Part shown: piece after piece, positions 7,061 to 11,797 of the stretch
How positions within the stretch are numbered: the stretch's first letter is position 1
How the letters are laid out: each line of letters opens with the position of its first letter
Assembly (NCBI GenBank): GCA_018969935.1
Contig: JAGWXJ010000052.1
Location: 1 to 11,797 of the forward strand
DNA from: Alphaproteobacteria bacterium
Lineage (GTDB): Bacteria; Pseudomonadota; Alphaproteobacteria; Micavibrionales; UBA1664
DNA length: 11,797 nt
Direction: 5' to 3'
The notes under the pieces: generated by a model
What the model saw: the letters and a program-made list of their open reading frames with translations, nothing else
Database searches by the model: none
Told to the model about the DNA's origin: nothing
Translations under genes and position numbers: made by a program

Positions 7061-7633
7061 TTACCCTTTCGTTGGTTGGTATTCGTCAATGTTAATCGGT
7101 TTGGGGAACTGTCCTTTCTGGACAGCATTCAAAAGTGCATCGTCGGCGACAAGGCGGGCCGCGGCCACATCCCCCATGCCCAGCGTAAAGCTGCGCTTGT
7201 TGTCATCGACAATGGTAAAACTCTCGGCGTTGGCATCCGTAATGGTGCCGCGTATCTTTTTCTGGCCATCGGCCAGCGGGCGGCGGAATTCGATTTTCAC
7301 GTCATACCCTTTGAAGCGTATGAAATCGGCTATATGCGTCATCGGGCGGTCAAGCCCGGCTGAACCCACTTCAAGGCGGTAGGCACCGCCCTTCATGGCG
7401 TCTTCAACATCCAGCAGGGCCGATACTTCGCGGCTGATCTGGCTGCAGGTATCCATGGTAAGCGGCGTGCCGTCATTGCGCTCCAGAAATACTTCAAGCG
7501 CATTGCCTTTGCCCGCTTGGCTGCCGCCAACGCGCACATGCACAAGCCTGCACCCGTGCGCCAGTGCAACGGGTTCGATGATGGGCGCAAAGCGTCCTTC
7601 GGGGTCTTGCAGTGTTGGTCTACGTGCTTCCAT
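7061..7633 (-). CDS. rimP: Ribosome maturation factor RimP
   Basis: RimP binds free 30S subunits and aids assembly of the S12 region. The product is 190 residues from the ATG at 7633. Family features are the N-terminal alpha/beta domain with FAPIIEPVALAHGCRLVHVRV, the central SREVSALLDVEDAM block, YRLEVGSAGLDRPM (the conserved L-E-V-S-S-P-G-x-D-R-P-L motif, here with Ala-Gly) and a C-terminal SH3-like barrel with FTLGMGDVAAARLV. The frame is open to a GTG at 7675, but that start would lie inside a terminator hairpin. The ATG has an AAGGA site, although with an unusually short 2-base spacing. It is the first gene of the rimP-nusA unit, directly followed by nusA. Confidence 0.95.
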   Translation of the reverse strand: MEARRPTLQDPEGRFAPIIEPVALAHGCRLVHVRVGGSQAGKGNALEVFLERNDGTPLTMDTCSQISREVSALLDVEDAMKGGAYRLEVGSAGLDRPMTHIADFIRFKGYDVKIEFRRPLADGQKKIRGTITDANAESFTIVDDNKRSFTLGMGDVAAARLVADDALLNAVQKGQFPKPINIDEYQPTKG

Positions 7634-7648
7634 TGTCCTTCGGGCAAC

Positions 7649-7676
7649 AAAAAAGGCGGGCTTCTTAGGGCCCACC
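7649..7676 (-). terminator. Intrinsic terminator in the rimP leader (possible attenuator)
   Basis: On the minus strand GGTGGGC pairs with GCCCGCC (7 bp, one G-U) around an 8-base loop and is followed at once by six U (7654-7649). The plus strand has no matching U-run, so it acts only on minus-strand transcripts. It stands 15 bases before the rimP ATG. Either it ends the upstream membrane-protein transcript, or, if the promoter at 7707-7735 is real, it attenuates rimP-nusA. A competing pairing, UCGGGU (7679-7674) with GCCCGA (7645-7640), shares three bases with the terminator stem. Confidence 0.75.
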
Positions 7677-7706
7677 CGATCAAGTACTTACTTTCAGGAT
7701 GATGGT

Positions 7707-7735
7707 TAAATAATCCCGTTTATCGCGTTTTGCAA
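7707..7735 (-). promoter_or_regulatory. Candidate promoter for rimP-nusA-infB
   Basis: Minus-strand TTGCAA (7735-7730) and TATTTA (7712-7707) are separated by exactly 17 bases in an AT-rich 118-bp gap between the membrane-protein stop and rimP. Each box matches only part of the sigma-70 consensus. Transcription would start near 7700, upstream of the terminator hairpin. Position supports it more than box quality does. Confidence 0.35.
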
Positions 7736-7751
7736 GTCTTTTTGTACAAAA

Positions 7752-9113
7752 CTAGATGATGGCGCTAAACGTAATCCAGAGCGTGATGAACCCGACCAAT
7801 GCCATCATGGCCAGCGGGAACAGGAAGCGCATGGCGTTCTTAAGCTGCACCTTTCTGGCGATCACCACGAACTTGGCAAACACGCTGCCAAGCAGGGCAC
7901 CTACTATCGCAACACCCGCAACCCATGGGCCGATGCTGGCATCCTGCGTCATGGCCGATGCCACCGAAACAACCGCACCCGCCGAGCTGATGATGCCCGA
8001 AAGGAAGGAAGCCAGCACAAACGCATCCTTGCCAAGGTAGTACGTCACCATGGTCATGAAGATGATAAGCCCCGCCAATATGCCCGAGAACTTGAAGATA
8101 AACGTAATGGGCAAAGGCCGCTGCGTGATGCGGAAGTTGCGCATCTCCTTGTCGTCCACAAGCTTGATGAAGCTGTAGGCCGTAAGCGACGCGAAAAGCA
8201 CGAATAGCGATATGAGCGTGAACTGGAAGGGCTCGAACACCTCATACCCCAGCGCCAGCCTCAGGATGATGATGATACGGAAGATGGCGCCTGTCACAGC
8301 CGCAACATACCCGAGGAAAATCTGGTCGATGCTCAGGGCAGGGGCGGGTTTGCCAGTTTCATCGGGCTTCTCGTTGTTTTTAAGAAGCATGATGATGGTC
8401 GCAAGCGATGAAACAAGCCCGCCAAGGAAAGTCGCGATAATCAGCGCGTTCTTGCCCTTCAGGTACTTGGTCACGAAGTGGGCGATAAAGCTCATCAGGC
8501 TTACCATCACCACAACCTTCCAAAGTGCCGCCACCATGACGGGGCGGTAGATGACGGTTATGTAGCCATCGGCATATTCAAACAGCGGAATGGGCAGGCG
8601 CGCATCGGGCGGAATAAGCGGCGTAATGCTGATGGCAATGCCGATAAGCACCGCAAAGTCGATGATCTCCTGCCTGTCGATGGTATGGACAAACTGGTAA
8701 ATCCGCACCTTGAGGCCCAGCACAAGCAGCACCACGAAAAGTATGGTCGCAACAGCCCAGAAAGGCGCGCCGAAATTGGGTAATGCGGCAACAAGGAAAG
8801 TGAAGGGGATGGAAAGCAGCGTGGTCATCCCCACCGTTTTTTCCGTCACGCGGATGTTACGGATGATGAAGATGGCAAGCGTAAACATGATGACGGTGCC
8901 AAACGCACCAATCCACGCCAGCGGCACTTCCTTGTAAAACAGGCTCGATACGTACGAAAGCGCGGCCACCAGAATAAAGTCGCGCATGCCGGCCATTTTC
9001 CAGTCTTCGCGCACGTTGACGGTGCGCTCCATACCCATCGTGAGGCCCACCATCATTGAAACGAGGAAGTTCAAAAACAGGTGGGAGGATGTGGCGGTTT
9101 CCATATCGATCAT
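7752..9113 (-). CDS. MgtC/DUF4010-type multi-pass membrane protein
   Basis: The 453-residue product is strongly hydrophobic, with roughly ten to twelve membrane segments and a cytoplasmic-looking break (NNEKPDETGKPAPA) near the middle. The N-terminus, LVSMMVGLTMGMERT with a charged residue after the first helix, resembles the MgtC/SapB fold. The C-terminal half carries two Gly/Ser-rich helices (LGGLVSSLATIIMLL and FLSGIISSAGAVVSVASAM) like those of DUF4010 proteins. The substrate is unknown. MgtC itself affects magnesium homeostasis and ATP synthase, but transfer of that role is unsafe. The ATG at 9113 has a GAAGGTG ribosome-binding site. A 9-codon frame preceded by AGGAG (9139-9110) ends on ATGA over this start. 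The gene interrupts the usual trmB-rimP neighbourhood and is on the same strand. It is followed by a 118-bp gap. Confidence 0.85.
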   Translation of the reverse strand: MIDMETATSSHLFLNFLVSMMVGLTMGMERTVNVREDWKMAGMRDFILVAALSYVSSLFYKEVPLAWIGAFGTVIMFTLAIFIIRNIRVTEKTVGMTTLLSIPFTFLVAALPNFGAPFWAVATILFVVLLVLGLKVRIYQFVHTIDRQEIIDFAVLIGIAISITPLIPPDARLPIPLFEYADGYITVIYRPVMVAALWKVVVMVSLMSFIAHFVTKYLKGKNALIIATFLGGLVSSLATIIMLLKNNEKPDETGKPAPALSIDQIFLGYVAAVTGAIFRIIIILRLALGYEVFEPFQFTLISLFVLFASLTAYSFIKLVDDKEMRNFRITQRPLPITFIFKFSGILAGLIIFMTMVTYYLGKDAFVLASFLSGIISSAGAVVSVASAMTQDASIGPWVAGVAIVGALLGSVFAKFVVIARKVQLKNAMRFLFPLAMMALVGFITLWITFSAII

Positions 9114-9188
9114 GAGGCACCTTCAGAAGAAAAACACATATCTCCTAAGGGTATGGAAATTCGCAAGCTTCGGCAATGCCTAACGGCT

Positions 9189-9884
9189 TCAGACAGGCTT
9201 TCTGAAAATCAGATAGCTTTGCTGCCTGCCTGCGGTCGCGCCTTTGCCCTCGTAGCGCGTGGGCAGCCAGCCCTCGGGCGGGGTTTGCCAGTCGGCTTGG
9301 CTTTTGGCCGTCCACTCGAATTTGCCGTGGCGGAGCGTCTGTTCAATGGTCCATTCCGCAAGTGATTGGTGATCTGTCGTAACGATCAGGCTCCCGCCTG
9401 CGCGCATCACGCGCCAAAGGGCATCTAGCGTATCCTGCTGGATAACGCGGCGGCGGTGGTGCTTCTTCTTCGGCCAAGGGTCCGAATTCAGGATGTATAT
9501 GCGCTCGAACACCCCATCAGGTATCGCCGCCAATAGCGGTTGCGCTATATCTCGCCAGATGCGCAGGTTGCTAAGGTCGTCATCCGCCACAAGCTTGCAC
9601 AAATGCGCAACGCCGTTGATGAAGGGTTCGCAGCCAATAAAACCGATGCGCGGGTGTTCGCGGTGCCACGCGGCAAGGCTATCCCCGTTCCCGAAACCGA
9701 TTTCAAGCCAGAGCGCCTCAGGCTTGAAGGGGAAGTTGAGGGCCTTCGTAAGGTCTCTGATTTCGGTTTGGGGTAGCACGGTTTCAAGCGCATCCTGCCG
9801 CACGGCCCGCAGGGGCCGTGACTTGCGCCTACCGTAAAACTGGTGCTTTACAGCGCCTTCTTCAGCGCTTCCACAAGGTCGCAT
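9189..9884 (-). CDS. trmB: tRNA (guanine(46)-N7)-methyltransferase
   Basis: TrmB uses S-adenosylmethionine to methylate G46 in the tRNA variable loop. The 231-residue product shows the alphaproteobacterial N-terminal block YGRRKSRPLR (residues 17-26), the SAM-binding motif EIGFGNGD (61-68), GCEPF (84-88), the family signature DPWPKKKHHRRR (135-146), TTDHQSLAEW (169-178) and the closing LPTRYEGKG. The only in-frame ATG before the conserved region is at 9884; a GTG at 9893 is the alternative. Either start overlaps the metK end (37 or 46 bases), so translation is probably coupled to metK. That makes sense because metK makes the TrmB cofactor. No terminator is visible after the stop. Confidence 0.96.
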   Translation of the reverse strand: MRPCGSAEEGAVKHQFYGRRKSRPLRAVRQDALETVLPQTEIRDLTKALNFPFKPEALWLEIGFGNGDSLAAWHREHPRIGFIGCEPFINGVAHLCKLVADDDLSNLRIWRDIAQPLLAAIPDGVFERIYILNSDPWPKKKHHRRRVIQQDTLDALWRVMRAGGSLIVTTDHQSLAEWTIEQTLRHGKFEWTAKSQADWQTPPEGWLPTRYEGKGATAGRQQSYLIFRKPV

Positions 9885-11062
9885 GCTTCCCACGAAAAGC
9901 TGCCGTCAGCCTCTGCTACGCGGCCGAAATGGCCGTAGGAAGACGTCTTTTTGTAAATCGGGCGGTTAAGCTTCAGGTGTGTGCGGATGCCGCGCGGGCT
10001 GAGGTCCATCACCTTGCCGATGGCTTTCACAAGGGCCTGTTCGTCAACCTCGCCGGTGCCGTGCGTGTTCACGTAGACGGACAGCGGTTTGGATACGCCG
10101 ATGGCATAGGAAAGCTGGATGGTGCACTTGTCGGCAAAACCTGCAGATACGATGTTCTTGGCAAGGTAGCGTGCGGCATAAGCAGCCGAACGGTCGACTT
10201 TCGTCGGGTCCTTGCCGGAGAATGCGCCGCCGCCATGCGGGGCTGCGCCGCCGTACGTATCGACGATGATTTTACGGCCCGTAAGCCCGCAATCGCCGTC
10301 AGGCCCGCCAATCACAAAGCGGCCCGTCGGGTTCACGTAGAATTCTTCCTCGGGGCACATGAAACCCTGTGGCAATACCTGCATGATGTATGGGCGGACG
10401 ATTTCTTTGACGTCTTTTTGCGAAAGCCCGTCCTTGTGCTGCGTAGATACAACCACCGATGTCGCGCGCACGGGTTTGCCGTCGCGGTATTCGAGGCTGA
10501 TCTGCGATTTGGCATCGGGGCCAAGCATGTCGTTCAGCTTGCCGTTGTGGCGGTCTTCGGCCAGCAGGCGCAATATTTTGTGGGAATAGAAAATCGGCGC
10601 GGGCATCAGCTCGTCCGTTTCGCGGCAGGCATAACCGAACATGATGCCTTGGTCGCCTGCGCCTTCGTCCTTGGCGGCGCCGGCATCAACGCCCTGCGCG
10701 ATATCGGCGGATTGCTGGTGCAGCAGGTACTGCACGTTCATCGTCTTCCAGTGGAAGCCTTCTTGCTCGTAGCCGATTTCTTTAACGGCATTGCGCGCGG
10801 TTTCGATGATTTTTTCTTTGGTCACGCTGGCGGGGCCACGGCATTCGCCGGCAATGATCAGCGTATCGGTGGTGGCAAGCGTTTCGCAGGCCACGCGGGC
10901 TTCGGGGTCGGCAGCAAGGAAAAGGTCGACAATGGAATCCGACACGCGGTCGCATACTTTGTCGGGGTGGCCTTCGGCAACGGACTCGCTGGCGAAGATG
11001 TAGTCTTTGAGTTCCGCATTTTGCGCACCTGCGGCGTTCATGATTTTAGGCTGAGCCATCAT
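9848..11062 (-). CDS. metK: S-adenosylmethionine synthetase
   Basis: MetK condenses methionine and ATP to S-adenosylmethionine, releasing phosphate and diphosphate. The 404-residue protein is close to the usual length. Signature motifs are GHPDK (31-35) for ATP and methionine, GAGDQG (134-139), DCGLTGRK (257-264) and the phosphate-binding loop GGGAFSGKDPTKVDRS (277-292). The ATG at 11062 is followed at once by a second ATG at 11059, and a third Met lies at codon 8. GAGAAAG serves as a modest ribosome-binding site for the first two. The N-terminal extension before YIFASESV is a little longer than in E. coli. The gene follows the XRE regulator and a structured 103-bp spacer, and overlaps trmB. 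Confidence 0.98.
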   Translation of the reverse strand: MMAQPKIMNAAGAQNAELKDYIFASESVAEGHPDKVCDRVSDSIVDLFLAADPEARVACETLATTDTLIIAGECRGPASVTKEKIIETARNAVKEIGYEQEGFHWKTMNVQYLLHQQSADIAQGVDAGAAKDEGAGDQGIMFGYACRETDELMPAPIFYSHKILRLLAEDRHNGKLNDMLGPDAKSQISLEYRDGKPVRATSVVVSTQHKDGLSQKDVKEIVRPYIMQVLPQGFMCPEEEFYVNPTGRFVIGGPDGDCGLTGRKIIVDTYGGAAPHGGGAFSGKDPTKVDRSAAYAARYLAKNIVSAGFADKCTIQLSYAIGVSKPLSVYVNTHGTGEVDEQALVKAIGKVMDLSPRGIRTHLKLNRPIYKKTSSYGHFGRVAEADGSFSWEACDLVEALKKAL

Positions 11063-11102
11063 GGTAACTTTCTCGAGTGAATTGTGTGATTAAAAACGCC
11101 TA

Positions 11103-11131
11103 AACTGACCAGTTTTCTGGCGGCCAGTCAA
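11103..11131 (-). promoter_or_regulatory. Hairpin, palindromes and -35-like box upstream of metK
   Basis: Minus-strand GACTGGCC (11129-11122) pairs with GGTCAGTT (11110-11103) over 8 bp including two G-U pairs. An inner CCAG-AAAA-CTGG stem is an alternative. At DNA level this contains two palindromes, ACTG-AC-CAGT (11104-11113) and CTGG-CGG-CCAG (11117-11127). TTGACT (11131-11126) is a good -35 hexamer, but the -10 region 17 bases on (TCAGTT) is poor. Downstream GGCGUUUUU could pair with AACGCC just after the regulator stop. I see no match to a known SAM riboswitch consensus. It could be an operator, a leader structure or both. Confidence 0.4.
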
Positions 11132-11151
11132 CCCATTTTGAAAGGGGGGAT

Positions 11152-11182
11152 GCAAGGGCAGGGCGTTACTTCTTGCCCTTGC
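11152..11182 (-). terminator. GC-rich hairpin straddling the XRE gene stop codon
   Basis: A perfect 9-bp inverted repeat, GCAAGGGCA (minus 11182-11174) with TGCCCTTGC (11160-11152), has a 13-base loop that contains the TAA stop. It is followed by AUCCCCCCUUUC rather than a U-run, so it is not a canonical intrinsic terminator. It may still slow polymerase, protect the 3' end or separate the regulator mRNA from metK. The pairing is certain; the role is not. Confidence 0.4.
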
Positions 11183-11609
11183 CGCTTTGCTCGGCCATCT
11201 GGCGTACGAGTTTTTGGACGCTTTTGCGCAGCTCCTCGTCATCGATTTCGTAATAGTACTTGAGCAGCTGCGTGCTCTCTTTTTTCAGCATCGGGTCTTC
11301 ATCAAGGGAAGCCTGCGACACATCGGAAACCATAAGGGCCTTGGGCGTCTTTTCGCCGATATCGGATACGCCGGCATAAAAGTAGCTGACAGGCACGCCA
11401 AGCACGCGGCTGAAATCGACAAGGCGGGCGGCGCTCATTTTGTTGGTGCCGTGTTCGTATTTCTGGATTTGCTGGAAGGTCATACCAACGGAATCGCCCA
11501 ACTGCTGCTGGGAGAGGCCAAGGAACATACGGCGCTGGCGGAGGCGGGATCCAAACACCTTATCCCGATTACCGGCGCTATCTTTTGTCTTACGTGCTGC
11601 TTTTATCAT
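11166..11609 (-). CDS. XRE-family helix-turn-helix regulator
   Basis: The 147-residue product carries a Cro/C1-type HTH at about residues 20-76: FGSRLRQRRMFLGLSQQQLG, then MTFQQIQKYEHGTNKMSA as the recognition helix region, ending at LGVPVSYFYAG. The C-terminal 70 residues are charged and helical (LLKYYYEIDDEELRKSVQKLVRQM), likely for dimer formation. Closely similar regulators sit just upstream of metK in many alphaproteobacteria, which makes this position conserved rather than accidental. The target is not established by sequence. Candidates are its own upstream palindrome (11653-11666) and the metK leader, which share ACTG/CAGT half-sites. The ATG at 11609 has no Shine-Dalgarno and an A/T-only approach, so a very short-leader mRNA is possible. 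Confidence 0.92.
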   Translation of the reverse strand: MIKAARKTKDSAGNRDKVFGSRLRQRRMFLGLSQQQLGDSVGMTFQQIQKYEHGTNKMSAARLVDFSRVLGVPVSYFYAGVSDIGEKTPKALMVSDVSQASLDEDPMLKKESTQLLKYYYEIDDEELRKSVQKLVRQMAEQSGKGKK

Positions 11610-11625
11610 TTTTTATAGTTCTGCT

Positions 11626-11666
11626 CTTATACGGTATGAACTTTATTCGTACGACTGTATTCAGTC
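11626..11666 (-). promoter_or_regulatory. Candidate -10 box and palindromic operator upstream of the XRE gene
   Basis: Minus-strand TATAAG (11631-11626) matches five of six -10 positions, but no -35 box is spaced properly. Just upstream is a perfect palindrome, GACTG-N4-CAGTC (11653-11666), overlapping TCGTACGA (11647-11654). A palindrome in the place of the -35 suits an autoregulatory site. Transcription would start near 11619, leaving a leader of about ten bases and no Shine-Dalgarno. The rest of the AT-rich region 11610-11797 shows no gene. Confidence 0.35.
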
Positions 11667-11748
11667 TTATCTGCAAATATGCACTTTTTAAGGTCATTTT
11701 TGCTGGATCACAAAAAAGCCAGCTAAAGCATCAAGTGCCATAGTCAAT

Positions 11749-11770
11749 AAAAACGCATGCGATTATGCGT
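11749..11770 (-). terminator. Possible intrinsic terminator of the gene beyond the right edge
   Basis: Minus-strand ACGCAT and ATGCGT (6 bp, perfect) enclose AATCGC, then a short U-run follows (UUUU, A, UU). The stem is short with only half G-C pairs, so it would be weak. It would suit the end of an unseen minus-strand gene upstream of the XRE regulator. It could instead be a protein-binding palindrome. Confidence 0.4.
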
Positions 11771-11797
11771 AAAGATTCAATATGACATATATGTAAA

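Noticed and set aside
7634..7675. GTG start for rimP at 7675
   Set aside because: It lies within the terminator hairpin, and the added residues do not resemble RimP. The ATG at 7633 is preceded by AAGGA.
11063..11165. Known SAM riboswitch before metK
   Set aside because: By eye the bases do not match the SAM-II, SAM/SAH or SAM-V patterns I can recall. Only generic hairpins are supported, so no named riboswitch is called.
11701..11731. GCTGG/CCAGC inverted repeat as a terminator
   Set aside because: The stem is only 5 bp with a 12-base loop, and neither strand has a U-run after it.

Overview
The window looks like a chromosomal segment of an alphaproteobacterium of moderate GC content. The evidence is gene order plus protein sequence: an XRE-family regulator, metK, trmB, rimP, nusA, infB, rbfA, truB and rpsO all lie in order on the minus strand, an arrangement typical of that class. 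The genus cannot be named from sequence reading alone. No mobile element, phage gene, CRISPR array, rRNA or tRNA is visible. Most of the window is core translation and transcription machinery.

Layout, in minus-strand transcription order (right to left). At 11610-11797 is an AT-rich gene-free stretch with a terminator-like inverted repeat, a GACTG/CAGTC palindrome and a candidate -10 box. It precedes the XRE regulator (11166-11609). A 103-bp structured spacer leads to metK (9848-11062), which overlaps trmB (9189-9884). Next is a polytopic membrane protein of the MgtC/DUF4010 type (7752-9113), an uncommon guest here. A 118-bp leader with a promoter candidate and a clear intrinsic terminator then precedes rimP-nusA (7633-5549). 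A 123-bp spacer with three hairpins separates nusA from infB. infB, rbfA, truB and rpsO follow tightly packed (5425-1293), closed by a strong terminator at 1260-1288. The left end holds three small minus-strand accessory genes: a secreted or anchored staphylococcal-type nuclease, an uncharacterised charged helical protein, and a 50-residue probable lipoprotein whose start overlaps the preceding stop. The last 26 codons of an unidentified plus-strand gene end convergently at base 80.

How the genes work together: RimP, RbfA and TruB mature the 30S subunit and tRNA, S15 is a primary 30S protein, IF2 drives subunit joining, NusA links transcription elongation and termination, TrmB methylates tRNA, and MetK supplies the S-adenosylmethionine that TrmB uses. 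The notable departures from the usual alphaproteobacterial order are no ylxR between nusA and infB, no pnp after rpsO, and the membrane protein between trmB and rimP. I see no convincing novel multi-gene system. The most interesting items are the non-coding structures (rimP leader, nusA-infB spacer, metK leader) and the coupled pair of unknown small genes at the left end.
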